A stretch of 7,340 nucleotides of DNA from Pseudomonadota bacterium (GCA_009839635.1 VXPJ01000076.1:1-7340); one strand, 5' to 3'; counted from the first letter of the stretch, positions 1-6,135 are shown. Numbers and translations are program-made. Notes: generated by a model not told the origin, from the letters alone.

Positions 1-71
1 CGGCAGTTGTCTAACAGCGACAGGCCCCCGTCCAGCAGGGTATCATCAAGATCAAGCAAAACAAGGGCCAT
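1..71 (-). CDS. HAD-superfamily hydrolase, N-terminal fragment
   Basis: Only the first 23 codons are inside the window; the gene continues past the left edge. The peptide begins MALVLLDLDDTLLDGG, with a hydrophobic strand running into DLDDT. This is the DxDxT motif I of haloacid dehalogenase-type phosphohydrolases, in which the first Asp is the phosphoryl-accepting nucleophile. The ATG at 69-71 sits immediately before the hydrophobic strand, as is usual for soluble HAD enzymes, so the start is likely right. The fragment is too short to say which substrate is used; phosphoserine-phosphatase-like, phosphoglycolate-phosphatase-like and other HAD enzymes all remain possible. It lies downstream of, and in the same direction as, the DUF2971 gene, separated by 211 bases, so it probably has its own promoter. 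No clear -35/-10 pair was found upstream. Confidence 0.75.
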   Translation of the reverse strand, partial: MALVLLDLDDTLLDGGLSLLDNC

Positions 72-282
72 GGCAGGGTTCACACAACGGTGTAGGGGTA
101 CCGAAACGCCGATAGCTTACACGATAAGTTATTGATTTTCAGTATCTTTGAGGACTGTTAAACTGCTTGAATCTGGCCCAAGTCCTAGCAAAGGGCATAT
201 CAAGACTGGGTGAGGATGAAGGTGACAGAAAAGTGGATTAGTGTGCCCAGGGGATTTGAAGGGCACGTCTCCTGTGTACACA
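72..282. other. Intergenic region between DUF2971 gene and HAD hydrolase gene
   Basis: AT-richer 211-base spacer. It holds one weak inverted repeat just after the DUF2971 stop codon: GTGCCC at 243-248 and GGGCAC at 261-266, with a 12-base loop. No T tract follows on the minus strand, so at best it is a weak or Rho-assisted terminator. Nothing else convincing is visible; no tRNA and no transposon end. Confidence 0.4.
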
Positions 283-1050
283 TCAAATTGTTGAAGGCAC
301 AACTGGTACCTTTAACGATGCCTGCTCTATTTGTCGATAAACCAACTCGTTGAACCACGGTTCTGAATTTGGAGACACGACGACTTCATTAACCAATTTG
401 TTTAGGTCTACTTGAATATATAAACCCCCATTCTTTTCTATCTCTGGACTAATGACAATTTGGGGTCCCTCAAATTCAAAATGCAACGCTGCTGCTACCC
501 TGACCTCTTCTTCACTTCTGAACTCTATACGTTTATGAAAGAGCGGGGCCAAATCGTTTATAGGTATCCGGTTTTGATCGTAGTTCACATATTCAACTTT
601 ACCTAATGTCAATTTCGACTGAGCCGTAGAGTCAACAGACTCTAAAAGATCACGGCATGTTGTCTTTATGGCAATACCTTCCCCTTCCGTTCCAGCATAG
701 CTTTTCCACATCACATTGGACTCGTACTCAGATTTAGTCCAGCAACAGACTATTGTGTTCTGTTTCATCTCACTTAATATCTGATACACAGTGCTTTCGG
801 CCTCGAAATCACTTTGCTTGGGAGCTTGTATAAAGCCCTCGTATTTGTCTTCCATTTTTCTTACTAAAGAAAAGAAGAGAGCTTTGTGATGAAGTAGAAA
901 CATGAACTTAGAGAAGCTCATGTATTTCCACAGTGTAGCCGATCCTAGAGGTTTTTCAGGTTTCCATTGAGATGGATCTTCGTGAAAACGTTGATCGTTT
1001 CCCCTGACCACTCTCGGCATTGGTTTCATTAGTAAACTTTCTAAGTCCAT
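283..1050 (-). CDS. DUF2971 family protein, likely horizontally acquired
   Basis: Protein of 255 aa from the ATG at 1048-1050; an in-frame TTG two codons upstream (1054-1056) is an alternative start. Hallmarks of DUF2971 appear in order: LWKYMS near residue 41, DKYEGF near 68, CWTKSEYESNVMWKSYAG near 103-120, EGIAIKTT, VEYVNYD near 153, FHKRIEFRSEEEVRV near 171-185, and VVVSPNSEPW near 224. Length is normal for the family. No signal peptide or membrane segment is seen, so it is probably cytoplasmic. The family has no established biochemical function that I know of, and I do not assign one. GC content is about 40% in four 60-base blocks counted, against 62-72% in neighbouring genes, and many codons end in A or T. 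This suggests recent transfer. A weak AAGAG lies 11 bases before the TTG and 17 before the ATG, so the start is uncertain by two codons. Confidence 0.85.
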   Translation of the reverse strand: MDLESLLMKPMPRVVRGNDQRFHEDPSQWKPEKPLGSATLWKYMSFSKFMFLLHHKALFFSLVRKMEDKYEGFIQAPKQSDFEAESTVYQILSEMKQNTIVCCWTKSEYESNVMWKSYAGTEGEGIAIKTTCRDLLESVDSTAQSKLTLGKVEYVNYDQNRIPINDLAPLFHKRIEFRSEEEVRVAAALHFEFEGPQIVISPEIEKNGGLYIQVDLNKLVNEVVVSPNSEPWFNELVYRQIEQASLKVPVVPSTI

Positions 1051-1131
1051 GTGCAAAATATTAGCAACTCTTGTTACTGCTTAATTGTTGATTACTTCCT
1101 GTAAGCACTTATGTACGAGAACGGGTGACGC

Positions 1132-1551
1132 TCATAAGGGTTTGACGACGACCAGCACAACGATAGCCACCAGGGCCAGTACGGGTGCCTCGTTGAACCA
1201 GCGATACCATACGTGGGAGCGGGTGTTCCTGTCTTCCCGGAATGCCTTCAGGATCACGCCGCACCAGACGTGGTAGAAAATCAGCAACCCGACCAGTACG
1301 AGCTTGAGGGCCATCCAGCCGGTATGCAGGAAGCCCGGTACGAAATGGAGGATGGCAATGCCGGACAGGAGCGCCAGTACTGCACTCGGTGTCATGATTC
1401 CCCGGAAAAGTTTGCGCTCCATGATCTTGAAGCGCTCCTGGCTGGCCTGGTCGGTCGACATCGCGTGGTATACGAACAGGCGCGGCAGGTAGAACAGTCC
1501 TGCGAACCAGGTGATGACGAAAACTATGTGAAACGCCTTGATCCAGAGCAT
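1132..1551 (-). CDS. hemJ: Protoporphyrinogen IX oxidase, HemJ type
   Basis: Protein of 139 aa, close to the usual length of about 140. HemJ is an integral membrane enzyme that oxidises protoporphyrinogen IX to protoporphyrin IX, the penultimate step of heme synthesis, and replaces HemG or HemY in many proteobacteria. The N-terminus MLWIKAFHIVFVITWFAGLF followed by YLPRLFVYHA is diagnostic. The conserved His (residue 8) and the Lys in GWMALKL (residue 83), both known to matter in this family, are present. About four membrane helices can be drawn, near 3-25, 52-75, 78-100 and 120-138. The open frame extends 37 codons upstream into the CLC gene, but the family start is the ATG at 1549-1551. It begins 23 bases after the CLC stop in the same direction, so the two are probably cotranscribed. 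No strong Shine-Dalgarno sequence is visible and no hairpin terminator follows the stop. Confidence 0.93.
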   Translation of the reverse strand: MLWIKAFHIVFVITWFAGLFYLPRLFVYHAMSTDQASQERFKIMERKLFRGIMTPSAVLALLSGIAILHFVPGFLHTGWMALKLVLVGLLIFYHVWCGVILKAFREDRNTRSHVWYRWFNEAPVLALVAIVVLVVVKPL

Positions 1552-1574
1552 ATTGGTGATCCGGGTAGTTGTCG

Positions 1575-3326
1575 CTAGGTGAAGTATGAACTTTTCAGGT
1601 TGGCGAAGGTGAGCACGCCGTAGATCTTGGCCGTACCTTCGGCTGAGAAACTGCGAATGCACAGCGCTTCCACATTTTCCCTCAAAAACTGCTCGCGCGC
1701 GGAGCTGACGGTAGCCTTCAAATCGGTAAATCCAGCCCGCAAGCGCTTGGCAGGAATTTCCATGAGATCGATGTCGACCTCTCCGAGCACTTCGTTCTCC
1801 ATCAGGAAGTTGGTCAGATCCTTTGCCGCCAGTACCGATGTACTGGAGTCTTCAAGGATGACGATCCACTCCGTTCCACCCTTGACCAAGTCCTTGGCCT
1901 GTTCGGGTGTGACCGCCCGGGGGCTGTCCTTGATATTGCGGTTCATGATATTGACCACGCCCACCCGAGCAAAGGCCTGGCCCAGGGGGTTGTGCCGATA
2001 ATCCATGCCGCGTTCTCGCATCAGCGTGCGGTAAATGGAGTGCTGGCCGAACAGCACGCTGGCCGTCAGCCCCGCCGTGACGATCGCCAGCATACCGGGC
2101 AGGATCACGTTCGAGTTGCGGGTCAGCTCAAAGACCGCGGTCAGTGCCGCAAGCGGTGCCTGCAGGACCGCACCCATCATCGCACCCATGCCGATCAGGG
2201 CATACAGACCTGGGGAAGAGGTGGGTTCAGGGATCGCCCATTGCCCGAGAATGCCCATCACACCGCCCAGGCATGCACCGATGAAGAAAGTCGGGCCAAT
2301 CAGCCCGGCTGGCAGCCCGAGGCCTACACTGCAGGCGGTGGCCACCACCTTGGCTGCAAATATCATGAGCAGCAGGACCAGCCCGATCTCGTTTTGCTGG
2401 ATGCTGCTGGCCGTGTCGTAGCCCAGCCCCATGATTTGCGGGACGAACACGGCCAAGACGCCCGTGATGGCGCCTGCGATCAGGAATCGTTTCCAGAGCG
2501 GCAGTTCGCGCCCAGCGCGTGCCGTAAACCGGGTCAGGTAAATAAAGAGAAATGCGGCAAATCCGGTGACCACGCCAAGCAGGACAATGTAGGGAAGCTC
2601 AAGCAGGGTGATGAACTCGAAGTTGGGCACGGAGAATACGGGTTCTGCCCCGAACACGGCCCGGGATATCGCCGTGGCGCTGACGGCCGCCAGGATGACG
2701 GGCAGGAACCCGGCCAGCGTATATTCCATCATCACCACTTCCAGGGCAAAGATCACACCGGCCAGCGGGGTGTTGAACGAGGCGCTGATGCCGGCGGCTG
2801 CCCCGCAGGCGATCAGGGTGCGGATCGCATTGTCCGGGAGTGTCAGGCGCTGTCCCAGGAGACTGCCGGTGGCCGCCCCCAGGTGCACGGAAGGGCCTTC
2901 ACGCCCCATGGACTGTCCCGAAATGATGGCAAGCGCTGCCCCCACGTACTGCAGCACCAGGCCCCGCAGACCCAGGTATCCCCGGTTGTAGGAAAGTCGT
3001 TCCATGACGTGCAGTACGCCCACGGTGCTCTGCCCCTTGGCCCAGAGCCTGAATACCAGTGCAATCAGAAGCGCTCCGGCCACGGGCAGTGCAATGCGAA
3101 AGGCCAGTGGCAGCCCTTCAAAGTTTCCGGGCGCATTGTCCGGCAGGAAAAGCAGTTGGGCATATTCGATCAGCAGCCGGAAGGACACGATCACAAGGCC
3201 CGTTGCCAGTCCGGCGATCACGCTCAGGACCGCGAGCAGGGCCAGCGCGTCCGGCCTTGAGGTGCGCAACCTCAGGTCCTCGAGCGCAGTGTGGATGAAG
3301 CTTCTGAAGCGCGGCAGCTTTTTCAT
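1575..3326 (-). CDS. CLC-family chloride channel or transporter with C-terminal CBS-like region
   Basis: Protein of 583 aa: a CLC membrane domain (about residues 25-440) plus a C-terminal cytoplasmic region (about 455-583) that resembles a degenerate CBS-domain pair. E. coli ClcA has 473 aa and lacks this region. CLC landmarks are GREGP at 141-145 with the external gating Glu at 143, FNTPLAGVIFALE at 184-196, GLPAGLIGP at 337-345, and the Tyr of HSIYRTLM at 432, matching Tyr445 of ClcA. Two departures stand out. The ion-binding GSGIP loop is replaced by GQSTVG near 98-103, and the internal proton-transfer Glu (Glu203 of ClcA) aligns with Val197. Anion passage across the inner membrane is expected, but strict 2Cl-/H+ exchange is doubtful. 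The ATG at 3324-3326 precedes MKKLPRF; the longer open frame upstream overlaps argC and is not coding. No clear ribosome site is seen, although CATAAT lies just before the ATG. hemJ follows closely. Confidence 0.93.
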   Translation of the reverse strand: MKKLPRFRSFIHTALEDLRLRTSRPDALALLAVLSVIAGLATGLVIVSFRLLIEYAQLLFLPDNAPGNFEGLPLAFRIALPVAGALLIALVFRLWAKGQSTVGVLHVMERLSYNRGYLGLRGLVLQYVGAALAIISGQSMGREGPSVHLGAATGSLLGQRLTLPDNAIRTLIACGAAAGISASFNTPLAGVIFALEVVMMEYTLAGFLPVILAAVSATAISRAVFGAEPVFSVPNFEFITLLELPYIVLLGVVTGFAAFLFIYLTRFTARAGRELPLWKRFLIAGAITGVLAVFVPQIMGLGYDTASSIQQNEIGLVLLLMIFAAKVVATACSVGLGLPAGLIGPTFFIGACLGGVMGILGQWAIPEPTSSPGLYALIGMGAMMGAVLQAPLAALTAVFELTRNSNVILPGMLAIVTAGLTASVLFGQHSIYRTLMRERGMDYRHNPLGQAFARVGVVNIMNRNIKDSPRAVTPEQAKDLVKGGTEWIVILEDSSTSVLAAKDLTNFLMENEVLGEVDIDLMEIPAKRLRAGFTDLKATVSSAREQFLRENVEALCIRSFSAEGTAKIYGVLTFANLKSSYFT

Positions 3327-3426
3327 AGCAGGGATTATGCCAGAGGTAATCCGGGGCAGGGTCCGGCTTTTGGCTGCCTGCGCGAATCTTGTATGATGCA
3401 CGGGACCCCAACATGGACCAGCCAAG
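3327..3426. promoter_or_regulatory. Divergent control region between the CLC gene and argC
   Basis: This 100-base spacer must carry promoters for both the leftward clc-hemJ unit and the rightward argC unit. The argC promoter candidate is listed separately. On the minus strand the best -10-like string is CATAAT, ending about 9 bases before the CLC ATG, with no good -35 partner. If used it would give an almost leaderless mRNA. No convincing arginine-repressor (ARG box) palindrome was found by eye. Confidence 0.5.
3370..3397 (+). promoter_or_regulatory. Candidate sigma-70 promoter of argC
   Basis: TTGGCT at 3370-3375 matches four of six bases of the -35 consensus. TATGAT at 3392-3397 matches five of six of the -10 consensus. 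The spacer is 16 bases. Transcription would start near 3403-3405, leaving a leader of only about 20-25 bases before the argC ATG. Seen by eye only. Confidence 0.5.
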
Positions 3427-4458
3427 ATGATTTCTGTCGGAATAGTCGGAGGAACCGGGTACACCGGTGCGGAACTGCTACGCCTGCTGGCAGCCCACCC
3501 CGAGGCCCGCGTGCAGGCCGTGACCTCGCGAAGTGAGACCGGCAAGGCACTTGCCGCACTGTATCCCCATCTGTCTGGCCTGGGCGAGCTGGAATTCGTG
3601 GCGCCTGATCCGTCCGGACTCAAGCAGTGCGATTGCGTCTTTCTTGCCGCACCCAACGGCACCGCTATGCACATGGTGCCGGAACTAATTGAAGCTGGGA
3701 TTCGGGTCATTGATCTGGCAGCGGATTTCAGGATCAAGGATGCAGCCACCTGGGAGCACTGGTACAAGCAGGCGCATGCCTGCCCGGAATTACTGCAGGA
3801 GGCCGTCTATGGTCTTCCCGAGGTGCATCGCGAGGATATCCGCAGCGCGCGCCTGGTCGCCAATCCGGGCTGCTACCCCACAGCCATCATCCTGGCCGTC
3901 CTGCCCCTGCTTGAGCAGGGACTGGCCGGGCAGGCCCCCCTGATTGCAGATGCCAAGTCCGGGGTCAGCGGTGCCGGGCGGGGTGCTAATGTGCCGACCC
4001 TGTTCAGCGAGGCCGGGGAAAATTTCAAGGCGTACAACGTGGCTGCCCATCGGCACTGGCCGGAGATCACGCAGGAGCTGCAAGGCATCAGCGAGGCCCC
4101 GGTGAACCTTACGTTTACTCCGCATCTTGTGCCCATGGTGCGAGGCATATTTGCCACCGTCTACGTGCAGGGCGTGGAGTCTTCGGTGGATCTGGACTCC
4201 ATCTACAGGCAGCGGTTTACTCAGGAACCCTTTGTCGAGGTCCTGCAGGGCGATGCGCTGCCGGAGACCAAGCACGTGCGCGGCTCCAACTCCTGCCGCA
4301 TCTCCGTGCAGCGGCCCAACGGTGGCGACATGGTGGTCGTGCTGTCGGTGATCGACAATCTGGTCAAGGGGGCAGCAGGGCAGGCCGTGCAGAACATGAA
4401 CCTCATGTTCGGCCTCGATGAAACCTCAGGACTCCAGGCTGCGGGCCTTTTCCCGTAG
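3427..4458 (+). CDS. argC: N-acetyl-gamma-glutamyl-phosphate reductase
   Basis: Protein of 343 aa, normal for the long bacterial ArgC type. It catalyses the third step of arginine (ornithine) synthesis: NADPH-dependent reduction of N-acetyl-gamma-glutamyl phosphate to N-acetyl-glutamate semialdehyde, in the cytoplasm. The N-terminal dinucleotide-binding loop GIVGGTGYTGAELLRLL is at 5-21. The catalytic Cys149 lies in VANPGCYPTA. The substrate-side motif KSGVSGAGRGA is at 177-187, and AAHRHWPEI near 206-214 carries the conserved His. FTPHLVPMVRGI at 230-241 and the C-terminal NLVKGAAGQAVQNMN near 311-325 complete the family signature. The ATG at 3427 fits the family N-terminus exactly. It overlaps a five-codon upstream reading frame (ATGA overlap), and there is no strong Shine-Dalgarno sequence. 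The next gene starts 31 bases after its stop, so argC probably heads a transcript that includes the DUF6776 and bactofilin genes. No other arginine gene is nearby. Confidence 0.97.
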   Translation: MISVGIVGGTGYTGAELLRLLAAHPEARVQAVTSRSETGKALAALYPHLSGLGELEFVAPDPSGLKQCDCVFLAAPNGTAMHMVPELIEAGIRVIDLAADFRIKDAATWEHWYKQAHACPELLQEAVYGLPEVHREDIRSARLVANPGCYPTAIILAVLPLLEQGLAGQAPLIADAKSGVSGAGRGANVPTLFSEAGENFKAYNVAAHRHWPEITQELQGISEAPVNLTFTPHLVPMVRGIFATVYVQGVESSVDLDSIYRQRFTQEPFVEVLQGDALPETKHVRGSNSCRISVQRPNGGDMVVVLSVIDNLVKGAAGQAVQNMNLMFGLDETSGLQAAGLFP

Positions 4459-4489
4459 GCCTTCGTTGGGTTTCGGTCTTGTCAGGACG

Positions 4490-5242
4490 ATGGCACGGAA
4501 TATTCGCATCCGGGAACCTTTTGCACGCCCGGTGTCGCGCATCCAGATCGTCCTGATTTTTCTGGTCGTGATGGCCATCGCCTTTGGGCTCGGCACGATG
4601 AGTATGAATCTGCCCTTTCTGGAAGACCTGGTGGCGTCCGAGGTCTCGGACAAGAATAAGGTGATCCGGTCGCTGGAGAAGTCGAACGACCGGCTCAAGA
4701 ACGAGGTGGCGCTCGCCAAGCGAAACGCAGAAGCCGAGTCGGTAGCGCTAAAGGAATTGAAATCCATGATGCGCGAAAAGGATGCCGAGTTGCTGCAGCT
4801 GACCCAGGAACTTCAATTTTATCGTACACTCTACTCACCCGATGCGGACAATAAACCGGTTCAGGTGCGAGCCTTGCAGTTGCATGCAGGCGACACCGCA
4901 GGGCAGTTTGCCTACCGTCTGGTCCTGACCGGTGTGCCCAGGAAAAGGGAAAAGATCTCCGGGGTGATCGGACTGAGCGTGACCGGCGAGCAGCAGGGGG
5001 TAGCGAAAGAACTCGTGCTGGCAGTTGTCCGGGGCGCGCGCAAGGATGAAGCGCCGAGATTTTCTTTCAGGTATTTTCAGGAGATTTCAGGCAGCCTGTC
5101 GTTGCCTGAGGACTTCGCACCGAGCGAAGTGCAGGTGGAGTTGCTTCGGGACGGCAGAAAGAGCAAGCCGATCGTCGCAAGTTACAGCTGGGGTGAGGTC
5201 TACGAACGGGATGAGCTTCACACGGTGCGATCGGAGGAATGA
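4490..5242 (+). CDS. DUF6776-like single-pass membrane coiled-coil protein
   Basis: Protein of 250 aa. A short basic cytoplasmic tail (residues 1-17, MARNIRIREPFARPVSR) is followed by one membrane helix (about 18-39). A charged heptad-like coiled coil spans about 50-112, rich in Glu, Lys and Leu. A soluble domain with alternating hydrophobic residues, probably beta-rich, covers about 122-240. By the positive-inside rule the coiled coil and C-terminal domain face the periplasm. I recognise it as the protein commonly found between argC and a bactofilin in gammaproteobacteria; its function is unknown. The ATG at 4490 was chosen because the conserved basic tail starts there; a longer frame from 4418 would overlap argC by 41 bases, and TTG at 4466 is another option. 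AGGA sits only two bases before the ATG, so the start is not certain. Its stop codon lies inside the ribosome-site-to-start interval of the bactofilin gene, indicating coupled translation. Confidence 0.8.
   Translation: MARNIRIREPFARPVSRIQIVLIFLVVMAIAFGLGTMSMNLPFLEDLVASEVSDKNKVIRSLEKSNDRLKNEVALAKRNAEAESVALKELKSMMREKDAELLQLTQELQFYRTLYSPDADNKPVQVRALQLHAGDTAGQFAYRLVLTGVPRKREKISGVIGLSVTGEQQGVAKELVLAVVRGARKDEAPRFSFRYFQEISGSLSLPEDFAPSEVQVELLRDGRKSKPIVASYSWGEVYERDELHTVRSEE
5233..5238 (+). promoter_or_regulatory. Ribosome binding site deciding the bactofilin start
   Basis: GGAGGA is a full-strength Shine-Dalgarno sequence inside the last codons of the upstream gene. It is directly against the first in-frame ATG (5239) but six bases from the second (5245), so the second ATG is the probable start. 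Confidence 0.75.
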
Positions 5243-5244
5243 CT

Positions 5245-5625
5245 ATGGCGTTTAGGAAAAAATTCAAGGCGGTCCAGATCGATACTCTGGTCGGCCCGAT
5301 GTCCAAGGTGGTCGGCGATGTCTACTACGGCGGCGGGCTGCAGATCGAAGGTACGGTCGAGGGCAATGTCATGGCAAAGAGCGAGGACAAGAGTGTGCTG
5401 GTCATCAGCGAGATGGGAGTGGTCGAGGGAGAGATTCGCGGCACCTCCATCATCATCGACGGCACCGTCCACGGCGACATCTATGCCAGCGAAGGCATCG
5501 AGCTGAAAGCCGGCGCCAAGATCAACGGCGACATCTACTATACTTCGCTGGGCATGACCGTGGGCGCCGAGGTCAACGGGAAGCTGGTCTGCCAGCCGTC
5601 CCCCAATCCTCCGGATACCCTGTAG
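5245..5625 (+). CDS. Bactofilin (polymer-forming cytoskeletal protein)
   Basis: Protein of 126 aa, small but typical for bactofilins (DUF583). These proteins self-assemble without nucleotide into membrane-associated filaments that act as scaffolds, often for cell-wall enzymes. A short N-terminus MAFRKKFKAV combines hydrophobic (Phe3, Phe7) and basic (Arg4, Lys5, Lys6, Lys8) residues, which resembles the membrane-targeting peptide described for other bactofilins. The core, about residues 17-115, is a right-handed beta-helix shown by repeated G-[DEN]-[VI] turns: GDVYYGG, EGTVEGNV, EGEIRG, DGTVHGDIY, NGDIYY, GAEVNGKL. A short proline-rich tail (QPSPNPPDTL) follows, as is common. The start at 5245 is set by the ribosome site; ATG 5239 would add two residues and overlap the previous stop as ATGA. 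The tight junction suggests that the membrane coiled-coil protein upstream is its partner. Confidence 0.95.
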   Translation: MAFRKKFKAVQIDTLVGPMSKVVGDVYYGGGLQIEGTVEGNVMAKSEDKSVLVISEMGVVEGEIRGTSIIIDGTVHGDIYASEGIELKAGAKINGDIYYTSLGMTVGAEVNGKLVCQPSPNPPDTL

Positions 5626-5704
5626 ACAGCTACTTTCGGGATATTGACTAGGGAATTGAGGTCTAGTAGTTAATAGATTACAGTTTTTGGCACGGAGTAC
5701 AGTT
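5626..5704 (+). promoter_or_regulatory. Leader region of erpA with possible promoter and short inverted repeat
   Basis: This 79-base AT-rich spacer interrupts the otherwise tight gene run, and no terminator lies in it. It contains TTGACT at 5644-5649 as a possible -35. The -10 candidates are weaker: GTTAAT at 5669-5674 leaves a 19-base spacer. A 5-bp perfect inverted repeat, ACTAG at 5647-5651 and CTAGT at 5663-5667, overlaps this candidate promoter and could be an operator. The erpA ribosome site GGAG at 5694-5697 is seven bases before its ATG. Confidence 0.4.
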
Positions 5705-6067
5705 ATGTCCGCAACCGAAACGGCAATCGCACCACCCCCATCATTGGTATTTACGGATGCTGCTGCCAACAAGGTCAAGCAGCTCATCGAGGAAGAAGAC
5801 AACCAGGACCTCAAGCTTCGCGTGTTCGTGAGCGGCGGCGGATGCTCCGGGTTCCAGTACGGATTCACCTTTGACGAGAACTTCCAGGACGGGGACACCT
5901 CGGTCGAAAACGGCGGAATCACGCTGCTGGTTGACCCGATGAGCTTCCAGTACCTGATGGGTGCGGAAATCGATTATACGGAAGGCCTGGAAGGGGCCCA
6001 GTTCGTCATTAGAAACCCCAATGCGCAGACGACCTGCGGCTGTGGTTCCTCATTTTCTCCAGGCTGA
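5705..6067 (+). CDS. erpA: Iron-sulfur cluster insertion protein ErpA (A-type carrier)
   Basis: Protein of 120 aa, matching the usual ErpA length of about 115-120. It carries Fe-S clusters from the assembly scaffold to apo-enzymes in the cytoplasm; in E. coli ErpA is needed to mature the IspG/IspH isoprenoid enzymes. The three ligand cysteines of A-type carriers are present: Cys47 in SGGGCSGFQYGF and Cys111 and Cys113 in TTCGCGSSF. The segment FTDAAANKVKQLIEEE near 16-31 and DPMSFQYLMGAEIDYTEGLEGAQFVIRNPNA near 78-108, given here in outline, also fit. ErpA is favoured over IscA or SufA because of its N-terminal extension, its placement beside anmK and the absence of isc or suf genes. The ATG at 5705 has GGAG at 5694-5697; a TTG six codons upstream overlaps the leader and is unlikely. 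It ends at a strong hairpin shared with anmK. Confidence 0.95.
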   Translation: MSATETAIAPPPSLVFTDAAANKVKQLIEEEDNQDLKLRVFVSGGGCSGFQYGFTFDENFQDGDTSVENGGITLLVDPMSFQYLMGAEIDYTEGLEGAQFVIRNPNAQTTCGCGSSFSPG

Positions 6068-6088
6068 GAAGCCAGCCTGACCCTATCT

Positions 6089-6117
6089 AAAAAAGGCGCC
6101 CTGCGGGCGCCTTTTTT
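6089..6117. terminator. Bidirectional intrinsic terminator between erpA and anmK
   Basis: Perfect 7-bp GC stem, GGCGCCC at 6095-6101 with GGGCGCC at 6105-6111, and a three-base loop TGC. Six A precede it (6089-6094) and six T follow it (6112-6117). Because both flanks are A/T tracts it is a proper Rho-independent terminator on both strands. It lies 21 bases after the erpA stop and 18 bases after the anmK stop. Confidence 0.95.
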
Positions 6118-6135
6118 GTTGCAGGTCGCAAACCC

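Noticed and set aside
243..266. Intrinsic terminator after the DUF2971 gene
   Set aside because: Only a 6-bp stem with a 12-base loop and no T tract in the direction of transcription; kept only as a note in the spacer entry.
115..1106. GCTTACA at 115-121 and TGTAAGC at 1100-1106 as inverted ends of a mobile unit around DUF2971
   Set aside because: A 7-base match between spacers of this size is expected about once by chance. There is no target duplication and no transposase.
1992..3260. 422-codon open frame on the plus strand
   Set aside because: It is exactly antisense to the CLC gene. The translation is rich in Gln, Arg, His and Gly without any domain signature, which is the pattern of a shadow frame opposite a GC-rich gene.
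3327..3340. Leaderless promoter for the CLC gene based on CATAAT
   Set aside because: No matching -35 element at the right distance and only a single hexamer in its favour.
3327..3767. N-terminal extension of the CLC open frame by 147 codons
   Set aside because: It runs antisense through the argC 5' region, has no CLC similarity, and the family N-terminus fits the ATG at 3326.
5641..5668. IscR binding site upstream of erpA
   Set aside because: GACT and GGTC elements are present, but their spacing and flanks do not fit the type 1 consensus. The CC/GG pairs of type 2 are missing.
5218..5922. 234-codon open frame on the minus strand
   Set aside because: It is antisense to the bactofilin and erpA genes, both clearly real; the translation shows no recognisable domain.
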